The notes below the pieces were generated by a model that was not told where the DNA came from, searched no databases, and saw only the letters and a program-made list of their open reading frames with translations. Positions 33,101 to 44,969 of a DNA stretch of 64,000 nucleotides are shown here, piece by piece. Each line of letters opens with the position of its first letter. Positions within the stretch are counted from its first letter, which is position 1. A program made the translations under genes and the position numbers. The DNA comes from Thunnus maccoyii. Its lineage: Eukaryota; Chordata; Actinopteri; Scombriformes; Scombridae. The stretch is taken from contig NC_056548.1 in the NCBI RefSeq assembly GCF_910596095.1, forward strand, positions 4,489,151-4,553,150, given 5' to 3'.

Positions 33101-36100
33101 ACTGAGCCAGGCTAGCTGTTTCCTCCTGTTTCCAGTCTTTGTGCTAAGCTAAGCTAATCGGCTACTTGACTTATATTTGACGGACAGATATGAGAGTCAA
33201 TCTTGTCATCTAACTCTTTACCTGTACAGCAATATGATGCAATCAAATAAATCAAAAGTTTAAGCATCATTTTTGAGATTTTTTTTCCAAATTCCTTTAG
33301 CTTCTGAGTGAGAACCGTGAGTGAGAACCACGACTGAGTCATGTCACACAATATCCCAAACTTTTGCCAAAGGCTTACTGAGGCCAAAGGTCACCTAGAC
33401 AACGTAACCTTGAGAGAAACCTTTCCCGAACTGTCTTTGCATCTTAATTTCAGCACAGTGCACACTTGAAAAGCAGGTCATTGACATTTTTTCATGGCTG
33501 GTATCTCCCTAATATGTCCCAACAGCACAAGAGGGAAATTAACCTGGGATCATGCCAACATTCACTATTCTCTTAAAGACCCTGCTGCACATCAGCTGTG
33601 GGGATTTTCCAAATTCTTCTGGGATACATCTGTCTTTAGAAGTCAGCCAATGACTCAACATCAAGCAATGATTAATAATGATTTGCACAGTCTAATGTGT
33701 CCCGGACAAGGTCAAGACTTAGAAAAGTTGACTGGGCTGATAGTCAAGTGGGTACTAGTTAATTAGCCCAAGCATAAGAAAAACATGTTGTAGTTACTCC
33801 TCTTATGACTATACCCTGGTACTTAGGTTAACGTTACAATTTCAGTAGGCAGTTACGTGAATTAGGTTGTTAAATGAGTGTGCATGTAAACATTCTCAGA
33901 CATGCCTCTCTTTTGTATTCTGAATTACTCTTCCACTGTTCCTAGATAGAATATGAGATACAGCAGTGAAACAGGCTGCGGCTCGCTTCTGACATTGGTA
34001 TTTGTGGTACTTTCCCAGTCAGGACCTGCTGGGCGCTGCTTCCCCACAAGAAGTGGATCACATCAAAGATGTCGACCTCATGCTGTTCACAGAGTTGGCA
34101 GCAAAAGCAAAGGACAAACTGCTTGAAATTGTGCAGGTAAGAAACCAGCAATGTTCTAATCTTATAGATATTTAAAGACTTTAAAGTCCCTGAAAACCTG
34201 TTTTGAGATTTAACATGATCACACCATTTTCCGTATTTGTTCTTTTTTTTTTTTGTCTTTGAAATGGGCGGGGCTCAGTTGAAAAAAAGGGGATGTCACA
34301 TATTTCCACACACCAATTAGCAGATTTGGAAATATGTGAATCAAAATCTGGTGACAGTTGGTGGGTGGTTTCCTTATGTTGCCTGGCTGCTGTCAATCAA
34401 ATCTGATGAAAACCCAAAACCCAAACAGTGCTGAAGAAGCAAATTATCAGAATTTATTTACACTTAATAAATATCTAAGCATGTTTCTTTCTGAACTTTA
34501 ACATATTTAGTCATGACTATTTATTGTTATAAAAATTTAAGATTTGAAACCACGTTTTTAGAGGCCTTAAGGGGCGTCATACCTCACAAAACAAATGACC
34601 GACATTAATAACTGTAATAATTTTTCTACTTTTCTTAAAATCAATCTGTATTAAACTTCTTGTGCTCTAAATGTGTCTGTTTATAAATTGTAAAATTCAA
34701 ACCCCTAATCAACTTCTTCAACTATTAATCATGTGTATAAGTGTAATGGGAGTAGGTTAACTCCCAAAAGCACAACGCTTCATAGTATCGCCATGGTGAC
34801 AATGGACTGCATTTATATAGCGCCTTTCTAGTCTTCTGACCACTCAAAGCACTTTTTCACTACAAGCCACATTCACCTGTTAACACACAAACACTCATAC
34901 ACTGATGGCTACCAACCTGCTCATCAGGAGGATCTAATCATTTACACACAAATTCACAATTTTAGGTTCAGTATCTTGCCTCAGGACACTTTGACATGTG
35001 GCCCGCAGGAACCGGGAATTGAACTGCCATTCCTCAGATCAGTGTATGACCCGCTCTACTTCCTGAACCACAGCTGCCCACGCTTAGTTACAGGGATGGG
35101 TGTGAATCAACTTTTAAGCAGGAAGGAAATTTCTCTCAGTCCAGAAGACAGATAAAAGAAAGTAGTGGTGACATTAAAAAAAAAAGCCCCAAATCTCAGT
35201 ATGTGGCCAAGTTAATGCTGAGTCACTGCTAAGAGAGAAATTGTGGCCACCTACTCAGCCGCTTGTGGCCTGTGCAAAATGACATGAATGTGATATAACC
35301 GGTCCTGAATTCCCCAAGTGACGTTTTCTATCTGTCCATGCATGCAAAACATAAGCTGTGAATAAAACAGCTTGGTTTATTTTAAGCCACCTGTCTGGAA
35401 TGGACACACAAAGATAAACAGAGAAACATGATATCTGATTGTTGCTTTGATACAATTATTCCTACATCATGTACAAGTAGTTTGGAAAACTGTATATGCT
35501 TATTAGGACTTGCTGTGTCTCCTTTTGTTCACAGAAAGAGGTCAGCGCGTCTCTGGAGAAAATCCTGCAGAACGAGAGAAGCCAAGAAGGCTGCGATAGT
35601 GACGAAGCTTTCATTCAAATGAATGTGGACACAATCCAGGTATTCAGTAACATAAAGCTTATTTTAACTGTTACTTTAAGAGAACATGGAAAAGGAGTCT
35701 AGTTTATATCTATTGTGTGATTTAACTTTGATTATTGTTTTATCAGTTAAATGTATCTCTGTATGTTTGTTCAGTTATTTGTTGGCTTTTCTGTTCCTAA
35801 TTTATTTTAGTCTTATGTTTATCTGTCCTGTAATGATATTAGATCTGAATTAACAGACATCTGTTCTTCTATCTGTCTTTAAGTGCATCGATGCCATGTA
35901 CAAAGGTGCACAAACAATCAACAAAACAGTGTCCGACCGTGTGCAGGACGTTTGTTTCCAGGAACTGCTGGTGTTTGTGAGGAGGTGAGAGTCTGTTTCT
36001 ACATAAAAACATATGATGAAATGAACATAAATATCACATATTAAACTCAACATTTTGTCTTGTTTAGACTACGTCTGACAGCATTCTCTTTGATTTGTAG

Positions 36101-38440
36101 GTACAACACAGAGCAGACTGAGATCCTTAGAAAACAAACAGATAAGGCCGAGCCAGACATCATACACTTCCTGAAGACTTTGCAAACCTGTGGAGCACTC
36201 AAGTGAGTACTCGAGCACCTTTGTAGTGTGCAGATTTGAATGTGATGATGATAAATAACGATTATGAGTCGTTTTGTGCTGATGATATGCACTCTCTTTT
36301 CAGGCAGCACGTCCAGACCAAAAGTAAAGACATCAAAACGTCCCTTGTTAAGGACACTGTGGAAACGCTTCAAGAGATGGAGGATTTGACTTTGAAGCTC
36401 CTGTTGGAGATTGTTGCTGACTTCACAGAGGTAGCTGTTCAACTTATTGACATAAATATACCATTTTCATCAATTTGAAGGTCATTTGAGGTCATTTTTT
36501 TTACATTGGAAATAACAGTTTGACAAGAAATCACAATTTCTGTCACACAGAGCCACCTTAAGAAGTACTTCAAAAAGGAGAACAAGCAATTCTTCTTGTT
36601 GACGGAAGAAGTAAAGACGCGTTTCCCCAAACTGTTGTGTTGTCAGGATGTACTAGAGGTACGTGTAAGATCTGAGCTTCATCATTTGCACTCGAATCTT
36701 AAGTCAAGATGTTTGACCTAAGGCCGTATTCAGACCAAATCAGGCGGTGTGGCGTTCAGCCGCAGATTTATGTATTTGCTGATTGGAAGCGTAGAAAAGT
36801 AACACTAAAGGCAACTATTTTACCTGTAGAAAAATGTACATCTGTCTATCTGGTAGCAGAGGAAAATTTATAAAATATATTGAGTATGATACATGAATAA
36901 CTAAACTTTGCATCTGTGTTTTTCTTTGTCAGAGAGTGATGGATGAGACTTATGAGCTCATCATTCACCTTTACTTCAAAAATCTTGTCCAAAGCAACCA
37001 GAGCAAGCTGAGGAGGTGCTGGGGCTCTAACGTTGGGCAACAAGTGACTCAAGATGCTGAGCTGCTTCACCACATCATCTCAGACATGGTGAGATTTGGT
37101 GTTAATTGTTGGAAACAGTGAACTGAAACTGACATTTACCCATTAGAAACTGGATAAGCTCTTTATCGGTTACAACATGAATTAATTACCTGTGTGTGTT
37201 GTGTTGTATCAGGCCCCTGGTGTCAAACAGTGGAACCTCATTCTGCTGAAAATCACAGAAACGTTGGAGTGCGAGGACAACGATGCACTGAAGATCGTAG
37301 TTGCGAGCATGCAGCAGAAATGTATCACAAAGAGGTAAATCATGCTGATGGCAGATGTTTCTTATCCAATTTCCCCCCCCCAAAACATTGCTATGGCCCT
37401 CTGTGTTGATGTTTAAAGGAACCATATTGTAACCAGAAACAGGCAAAGCTTAAAAACTGTTGTTATAAAAGGGACAATCCACCAATTTTACATGTGAGGA
37501 TCAGTTAAAGGTACCCTGTGGAGTTTCTGACTTTTTGTAGTGCTGCGGAGTTTTCAGCAAAAAAAAAACCAAACTGATTTGAAGGGTAAAAATATGCTTT
37601 AGGTTGAAGCGTATCTCTTCCATTTGACATTTGGCGCACTTGAGATTGGGATGACTGAAAAAAGTGTCTGAAATGTCTCCTGTATAGACAAGCCTTTGGT
37701 GTTTGTGTTCACTGGTAGTTGTCATATGTGTCAGTTGCTGGAACAAGAAAATCTGAATTTTGGAGGAGCTTAGGTGGGTCGAGGAAGTGACCAAGACAAT
37801 CATACCTTAAAACAAGGCCTTCCTTAGACCTTAAAGGAAAACTATGGCGAGGCAGCATCAATAGCTTCTTATTGAACCTCTTTTACCATCTTCTTTTCTG
37901 AAAAACAGAAACGTACTCCTGGGGTTTACTATCAATATACGAGTATCTACTACAGCACTCCGTTGATTATAAGTGTTGGTTGATTGAGAGTGCTGTAATT
38001 TCCATGTTGTTATGGATGAATAAATTGAACCTTGCCATTAAAATTTTACCCTTTTGTGATATTACCAAAGTGAAATAACAATTTGTTAATGTCTACAAGT
38101 TGTAGTAAATTTTTCATGTGACAAAGGACAAGATTCAAGCGAAAAAGTTTGGTACATCTCTCCATCTTTTTAGCTGTAATTTCTTCTGCCTAAAAACATC
38201 TATCCTGTATGTCTACGCTTGTATTGGACTTAAATCTTAAATCCTAGTGGGCATTAAAGGAACTGCATCCCGCTAACTCTTGCTGCTTTTTTTGCCCTCA
38301 GCTGCAGAAAGGACCTGGAGCTCCTACTGCGATGGAAAGGTCTCTCTAAACGAGAGGTCAGAGAGGTGCTGGAGGCCCTTCCTGACCACCAACCCAAACA
38401 TGGATCTGTATCCTGGTATAGATGTTTTATCTGCTGTTGA
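30168..38440 (+). CDS. Gene A: TNFAIP2/EXOC3L4-like Sec6-superfamily protein
   Basis: A protein of the Sec6/EXOC3 superfamily: all-helical rods related to exocyst tethering subunits. TNFAIP2 (M-Sec) is linked to membrane protrusions and nanotubes; EXOC3L4 has no firm role. Eleven coding exons: 30168-30252, 32240-32735, 34019-34136, 35535-35639, 35884-35984, 36101-36202, 36304-36430, 36551-36658, 36933-37088, 37213-37334, 38302-38440, all GT-AG and in frame, 552 residues. Residues 1-28 are basic then Asn-rich; no signal peptide or membrane helix is visible; the remainder is a helical Sec6-type repeat. The last exons match gene B in size and phase (127, 108/120, 156, 122), which proves common descent. 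Relative to B it lacks about 70 residues, mainly N-terminal. It ends RCFICC; a one-base frameshift in the last exon may have replaced the family's usual end. The neighbour eif5 supports TNFAIP2/EXOC3L4 over EXOC3 itself. Confidence 0.9.
31390..32030. mobile_element. Repeat family D copy in gene A intron 1
   Basis: Carries GCTAACATGCGCTAATTAGC, AAAGTGCAGCTGAGGCTGATG, TTTTGCAGATATTTGGTCATAA, 'GTGGTGGCGCTAC' and a second half with 'CTCATGGTGGCGCTAC'. An insertion interrupts the second half at about 31745-31895. Confidence 0.75.
32930..33180. mobile_element. Repeat family E copy in gene A intron 2
   Basis: AATAGTTTGACATTTTGGGA, ATATGCTTATTCGCTTTCT, TTTGGACTGAGCCAGGCTAG and TGCTAAGCTAAGCTAATC in order: the hallmark blocks of a very common percomorph short element. 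Another copy in inverse order lies in gene B. Confidence 0.8.
34795..35090 (-). mobile_element. tRNA-derived SINE in gene A intron 3
   Basis: Read on the minus strand, the head (35085 down) has GTGGTTCAGGAAGTAGAGC, like a tRNA A box, followed about 30 bases on by AGTTCAATTCC, like a B box. The body then carries the 'AAAGTGTCCTGAGGCAAGAT' block, and the tail is the TATATAAATGCAGTCCATTG end. The boxes have decayed, so it is an old, probably silent copy. Confidence 0.75.
37505..37840. mobile_element. Repeat family H-related element in gene A intron 10
   Basis: Starts TTAAAGGTACCCTGTGGAGTT and ends near GGCCTTCCTTAGACCTTAAAGG; the shared GTGGAGTTT core links it to 25540 and 26495. Non-coding. 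Confidence 0.6.
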
Positions 38441-39950
38441 AAGCCGACATGCTCTACAGAGGATCAACTTCAACAAACAAAAAAGACATTTGGGAGATTT
38501 CACATTTCATGAACTTTTCTGATCATGTGAATTCCGTTAAAACCAAGTCTGTTATTTACTGATTTCAGTTCCTCAATCTAATCCTTTGACAGAGATGTAG
38601 ATAAAAGAGGAGCAGACAGGATGGACAGAGGTTTTTTTTTATAAGCTTTGACACAACTGTGATTAGGATTGTGCATAAAAGGCTGCTAATGAGTTAGCCT
38701 ATATGTGATTTCCTTTTAAATGTTATTGTCATTTCAGGAAAGGTAAACTTGATTTTTTTTTTAAATCTTGCTTGCCAAAATTTCTTATTCATCTTTTTAC
38801 ATTTTATGTAAAAAGAAATTATATAAAACACATGCTGTATTTCAATGCTTGTGTCTTATCCTCATATCGCAATGCAGCGGAATTGCTAAGATGCTAAGCT
38901 CTGCATAGATAGTTGAATGGCTCAACAAAAATGTCAAAAACCAAACTATACGTTGGTTTTGTACGTTGTTAAAGTTTCATGTACGTTTCTAAATATTTAG
39001 GTTCTTTTTTTAAGTCTTTAGGTGGTTTATGGTTGAGGGAAATATGACATGATGCTTCAGGATTTTTTTTTAAGTTTTTAAGTATTTAACAGTAAAATTT
39101 TGTGCAAAAGACCAAAGTGATATTTTAGCTGAACTTTAGCTGTATTATATTTATAAAAAGATTTGTATGTTTCGCCCTATCTAATGCTAAAAAGAACATA
39201 AACAAGCACAAACGAATTAACTGGGTTGAATTAAAGAAGCTTAGCTTTGTTTTGCACTCTTGCTCAGTTTTTTGTTTACTTTTGTACTTAATTTCTTTTG
39301 CTTTGTGTACTGTTGGTACTGAAAGTAAAAAAATAACTGCACTGATGAAGATGCACTCTTTATCCATTGTTACAATTTGTTAGATGGAAATTTTTTATAT
39401 TATTATAATTATTTTTATACTATTTATTAAGTTATAATTAATTTAGTGATATAAATGTACAACATACATCTTGCAAAAACGTCCCAGTTTTTACTATGTT
39501 ACGATTAATCACACAATATCAAACTTTACTGTTAAAAACAACGATTTCTCTGTTTCCGCTACTTCAGGAGATATTTATGGGTATTTTGTTAACTTGTTTA
39601 AGTTGAGTGTTTCGGAGTTTAATCTGTGTTACATTAGGGTTTACTTTTTGACATTTGACTTTATATTGTGGTGGTTTACTTATTTTAATTCTATTTTTTA
39701 AATGTTATATGCTGTATTCTTCTTTGGTGATTTGTTTTTGTTCAGAAACTTACAGTTTGGGTTGCAAGAAGACGGTTTCTTCTTTTTCAGTCAGCAATAT
39801 AATTAATAAACTTCGGTACAATTCAGTAAAAAGTCTTTTTTTGGCTGTTTGTTCATCCTGCCACCACAAGATGGAGACTAACACCCACTTACTAAAATAA
39901 GACTGGATGGGAAATGCTCCACACCACTGACACTGACACTGACACATCCT
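38441..39950 (+). other. Gene A 3' flank, presumed 3' UTR with AATAAA at 39805
   Basis: A canonical AATAAA at 39805-39810 follows the stop by about 1.37 kb. Segments 38503-39100 and 39700-39735 reappear at 57.37-58.54 kb in the same orientation. A second in-frame-looking stop for the alternative frame of the last exon is at 38520-38522. UTR extent is inferred. Confidence 0.5.
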
Positions 39951-40258
39951 ACTTTGTGACTTGGACAGAAAAGATCTTGAAATTTTATTGATTTATTGAT
40001 ATTTCATTGCACAGGTTAGGTAAAGACCATCATATTTAATATTCAGCTAAAACTCCACAACCTCACCTTTGATCAGAAAGGTCAGAGTGAAAGCTTCAAC
40101 TATGTTAAAAGCAGAAGTTTTTAGGCTGATTTTTAAAATCTATTCTCCTGTTCAATTTATCTGTTTTAGTTTATTTTAATATGTATTTTATTTTACTCTT
40201 TTTAAATCCCATTGATATGCATCTTTTTATATGATCTTGTGTTTCTTTTATACCATGT

Positions 40259-40480
40259 TTAAAGGACAGGTTCACATTTTTCTTGCTGTAATCATTCCTC
40301 CTGTTCATACTGACCATCAGAAGATCCCTTCATAATGCACTTACAATGTAAGTGATGGGGGACAAAAATCCACAGTTCTCCTTCTTTCCAAAAATGTTTT
40401 TAAAAGTTTATCTGAAGCTAATATGAAGCTTCAACTTCAAATGAGTCAAATCAAGTAGATGTCTTTCAATGTTACAGTCT
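40259..40480. mobile_element. Truncated MITE family A copy
   Basis: Left end TTAAAGGACAGGTTCACATT, then CTTGCTGTAATCATTCCTCC and TGCACTTACAATGTAAGTGA; broken where family B sequence starts near 40480. Confidence 0.85.
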
Positions 40481-40985
40481 TTTCAGAGAAAAAGTCCAAA
40501 AACTGAAAACAGATTTGTGTCTCAGAACTTTGTTTTTTCTTCTTTCCTCTCCCATTAATCATCTCACGACCCCTCAGATTTATCTGCTGACCCTTTGGAG
40601 GGGCCCGATCCCTAGGCTGGGAACCACTGGACTAAACTGGAAAGCAGTTGAAACTAGCTCCACCTCCGGCAGCTATAACAGTAACAGTCAGTCAGTCACA
40701 GCGGCAGGACTTTTATTTCTAATGCTTACAGTAAATTTAGCAGATAATACTTCTGTACTTTTACTTAAGAAGGATTTGAAATGCAGGATTTGCATTTGCT
40801 GCTTACTTTAATACTTTAACTACATCAAGCTCATAATACTTACGTACTTTTACTGTAGTAGGATTTTTCAGGCAAGACTTGTACTTATAATGGAGTATTT
40901 TTACATTGTTGTATTGTTGTATTGTTGGTTACTTTTTCTGAAGTAAAGGATCTGAGTTCTTCTTCCTCCACTGTCTAATTAGCAC
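40480..40985. mobile_element. Repeat family B copy
   Basis: CAAATCTGTGTCTCAGAACTTTG-type block, GGCTGGGAACCACTGGAC, 'TTTTATTTCTAATGCTTACAG', then AAAGGATCTGAGTTCTTCTTC and CCTCCACTG at the end. Orientation as in 10495-11200. Confidence 0.75.
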
Positions 40986-41190
40986 AAAACACAAAGTACA
41001 GCTGAGGATGATGAGGATATCATTAGTTTTACAGGTATTTAATCATAAACAAAAGTATTTAGCTAATTAAAACCTGATGGTGCTGGAAGAAAAGTTAGGA
41101 ATCGCCAAAGGTCATAATAATTCATCCAACAGTTGTTGAGATATTTCAGTCTGGACCAGTCTGGTCATAGAGCCTCCACTAGCATGGCTA
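40975..41190. mobile_element. Partial repeat family D copy
   Basis: ACACAAAGTACAGCTGAGG, 'AGTTTTACAGGTATTTAATC', CATCCAACAGTTGTTGAGA, then CCTCCACTAGCATGGCTA: one half of the family D design. Confidence 0.65.
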
Positions 41191-41339
41191 ATAATTTCTT
41201 TGAATTTCTTTTTCATTTAATTTCAGCTCAGTCAATAAATATGAATAATTAAAAACTGATAATAAAACTAAAAATATTTAATTAATGGCCTATGTCAGGC
41301 TGATAAACCTCAAACTTCTCTTTGGCTGTGGTCCTGGTT

Positions 41340-41870
41340 ACTGAAAACCATAGACTGTATAAAAATATGGATGTAGTTACCGTGACGTCACCCGTTGGTT
41401 TCTGAAGGGCGGTTTTGAAGCTTAAAGTGAGCCGCTCCGGCTGTTGCCATCTTGGCAATGCGTGAAGCTGCCTAACTCCCAGCCAATCAAAAATGGGCAG
41501 AGAGGCGGGCCGAATGGCTGAAACAAGCCACCTAGCGGCTGGCAGACCTGTCACTCAAAGCAGCCATGTCCTTTACTATGCATAACTTTATGTTAAATTG
41601 TTACTTAATAAAATTTAAACGGGTGAGTTATAAAAAAAATTCACCCCCCGTACAGTTGGCATGAAAGGGGAAATTAGCTATAGAGAACCAGGCTGTAAAC
41701 ATGTTTATTTCTGCTGTAAAGTTGGGCATTTTAACATGGGGGTCTATGGGGAATGACTCGCTTTTGGAGCCTTCAAGGAACCGCAGTTTTTGGCACTTTC
41801 GCATTGGCTTCATTTTACAGCTGCAGAGGTTCTTGCTTGCTGAAAACATAACAGTAGCCATCTCTGGGTT
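41340..41870. mobile_element. Repeat family F copy, source of a spurious 147-codon ORF
   Basis: Blocks ACCATAGACTGTATAAAAAT, 'ACCGTGACGTCACCCGTTGG', GAGCCGCTCCGGCTGTTGCC, TCACCCCCCGTACAGTTGG, 'GGGGGTCTATGGGGAATGAC'. The same family appears in inverse orientation at 44325-44545. A widespread percomorph repeat (from memory). Confidence 0.7.
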
Positions 41871-43079
41871 GGTGGCTCACAGCAGGAAAGCACCGTGGAT
41901 TTCCACCAACCAGCTTCCAGTCATTTATCAGCCTGGTCATTCCCAGTACAGTTTACCATCCACAGCTTTCAATAGTTTATCTTCCCTCCCTCTCCAATGG
42001 GAATTTGTAGCTATGACCCCCATCTTCCTGAGCACATTCTTTTCTTTCAATGATATACAAACACTGACAGACTTTCAGGGAAAAAAGCCGCCAGTAATGT
42101 GCGCCGGACTCATGTACTTCCCTGCTTTGAGCAACAGCCATTAACTGCAGTTACAACTGAATAATAATTAACTAGGAAACACCTTGATCCAGTGTGCAAA
42201 GCTTCTGTTCCTGCAAACAAGGGTCAATAATTTCCTGCTATTGTACAAGACTGGCTTGGCTGTTTATGATGTTGGTGAGTCACTTAATGGAAAACTTCAC
42301 AGTAACTGGATGATCGGTGGTGGTTTACACTTCCTGCAGAACCTCTGATGAAGAATCTGAAGAATTTCAATTACAAGCCCTGACCACTGACGCCAATTTA
42401 GGAACATTTCTTCAAAAGGATTCTTCAACCACCATGTTGTTGTTTTTCACTCATAACTCACCCTGATAGGTTTTGTCTGTTAACTCCCAAAATACTGTTT
42501 ATATCATTTAGTGTCAAAATGCAGGTCTACGTTGTCGTTTCCTGCACTAAATGTTCATATATTTTGTGCTCTAACTCATGAATTTTAATGAGTAAGAACA
42601 TGTTTTCATGAACCTGCAAAAAAGCTCATCTACTCAAAGACTTTGTGTGTGAATTTTATTTAGATTGAATTTGTTGTTTATTTATTAAGTTTTAATTAAT
42701 TTATTTATACAAATGTACAAATCAGATGAAAATGTGGTATAGTTTTCACTCGGCTACAATCAATTAGACAATATTAAACTGTTGAAAGCAGATATTTCTG
42801 TGTTAATTACATTACAAACTTACAATACTTAATTAATACTTAATTAATAATCTAATTTTACTTGAACTACAGATTGCTTTTTAACTTGAACTGTTTCAGC
42901 TACTTCAGGAGATATGTTGTGTACTTTTTAACTGATTTAATCTGGATTTAATGTGGGTATATGTCAAAGTTTATTTTTGACAGTATGTACTATCTGTGTG
43001 AAGTATACTGGTTTACTTGTTTACTTGTTCCTATTTATTTTCTATTTTTTTAAATTTTATTTCTGCCTCTATGCAGCAT
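41871..43079. other. Spacer without recognised feature
   Basis: AT-rich, especially from 42540 on. Part of a 147-codon frame runs to 42144 but looks non-coding. Confidence 0.45.
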
Positions 43080-43089
43080 ATAATGGTTC

Positions 43090-44800
43090 CCTTTCATAAC
43101 GCGTTTCGTGTCTAACCGTGGCAACACCTCCTCCGTGACCTCATCAGAAGCTCAAATAACATTATACCAGCCCTAATTGGCTGGCACCCTTGACGTCTAT
43201 GTCAGCCCAGAGCTTTGCCCCTGCAGCAATAAAACCTCTAACTGGGACACTCACCCCCTGTGTGCAGCCCCTAGGCTTATCCCATGCTCAGGCATGCTTT
43301 TTATCATGCCTTTCACCTCTGAGGAGCATCGGCGTCTGCATATTCTGTGTCCAGCTCGTGCCCTGAAAATTTATGTGGACAGGACTCAGGGTTTTGGAAA
43401 GGGCGACCAGTTATTTGTGTCTTAGACATAACCACACGTTGGTAAGCCTGTGTCCATGCAACCTCTGTCCCACTGGATGGTGGAGGCTACTGACCTGGCT
43501 TATACTAGCAAGGGTCTCCAGCCTCCCACTGGCCTACGTGCACACTCCACCAGAGGTTTAGCAACCTTGTGGTCTCTCTTCAAGGGAGTTTCTATTCAAG
43601 AGGTGTGTGCGGCTGCATGCTGGGCCTCTGCCCACACGTTTGCTAGATTTTATAGACTGGATGTCTATACCAACCCAACCCTGGCACGTTCACTCCTCAG
43701 TATGCAATGAATGCTATGAAAGAGAACTCAAGGTAATGGATATAACCCTGGTTCTCTGATTAGCATGAATGAGTGTCTCACCCAAGTTGGTAGCTCCTGG
43801 TTTGAAAAGTGAAGTGCCTTAAACCTGCAGTCTTTCTAATGGCCAGCAGGGGGCGACTCCACTGGCTGCAAAAATAAGTCTGATTGTATAGAAGTCTATG
43901 AGAAAATGACGCTACTTCTCACTTGATTTATGATCCGAGTAAACACTTTCCTAATGAATTTATGGTCTGAATCGCTAGTATCAAGTCTTCTTCAATGCAT
44001 CATGATGTTCATTTTGTAAATGTTGGCCCCATTTACAGTAAAATTGATGATAAAACAGTGTATGCCTTAGGGCGTGGCTATGTTGTGATTGACAAGTCAG
44101 TACCACAACGACAACGTTGATTAATGTAACCATGGCGTAACCCATGGATTTGCAGAGTATAGGCGTAGCTGCTGCTATTTCACAGTGTGTTTGCAGTTCA
44201 TGAAAGTTAATTGTAACATTTTGGTCACCCAAAAAAGTCTAAGGAGTCAGTTTTTTTGGTGAGTACATGTTGTTTTAATGGTTTTAGGCCTGTTTTGCAC
44301 TGGCAGATATTAGCGTTAGCATTAGCGTTGTCACTGTTAACCATAGATTGTATGGTCACTATGGTCAGCTCCACCCTCTTGTAAATATGGTCACTTCTGG
44401 CTGCAAAAATCAAACATGGCGACAGTCAAATCCAAGATGGCGATGGTCAAATCACTACACTCGAGGCTTCAAAAATGGCGGTTCACAAACCAATGGGTGA
44501 CGTCACGGTGACAACGTCCATTTTTTTTTACAGTCTTTGGTCTCACCAGACTACCCTCCTTGTTATGGAAATGAGGAAGAGGTGAACTTGTTTTAAATGA
44601 CAACTGAGGCTATGTCAGTCTAATATTAAGGAGGAGGGTCACATCCACTCCTGACATAGGCGTCACGGGTGCCAGCCAATTAGGGCTGGTGTAATGTTAT
44701 TTGAGCTTCTGATGAGGTCACACGGGAGTTGTTCCCATCGTGAGACACTGACTCACGCTAATCAGAGAACCAGGGTTATATCCATAACCTTAAGTTTTAT
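43090..44800 (+). mobile_element. Degraded DIRS-type retroelement with tyrosine-recombinase remnant
   Basis: Two plus-strand frames, 43300-43422 and 43450-43707, resemble the tyrosine recombinase of DIRS1-like retrotransposons: a CPARALKIYVDRT segment, then LSHWMVEA, then RAHSTRG (the H-x-x-R catalytic pair) and FARFYRLDV (likely the nucleophilic tyrosine). A stop and frame change separate them. Flanks carry inverted repeats: 43125-43185 is inverted at 44660-44720, and GGATATAACCCTGGTTCTCTG at about 43739 is inverted at about 44763. DIRS elements use a recombinase in place of an integrase. Unrelated repeats have landed inside (43840-43980, 44325-44545), and no reverse transcriptase survives, so the copy is dead. 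Confidence 0.75.
44325..44545. mobile_element. Repeat family F copy nested in the DIRS remnant
   Basis: AACCATAGATTGTATGGTC, then 'GGTGACGTCACGGTGAC' and TTACAGTCTTTGGT; inverse orientation to 41340-41870. Confidence 0.6.
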
Positions 44801-44969
44801 ATTCCTTTAATCACCCAGATAAGGTGATCAACACATGAGCAGCATCACTTACATAATACATAATACTTAATGTGTTCATCATACTAATGCAACACAAACA
44901 CGATACATTATATTGGACAACCCAACTTTAAAACTGAAATGAGGAGAACATATCACTGGAGTGAACGTC

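Noticed and set aside
41701-42144. A 147-codon plus-strand open frame
   Set aside because: Its first two-thirds lie in repeat family F, and its composition is not protein-like; no splice or family evidence.
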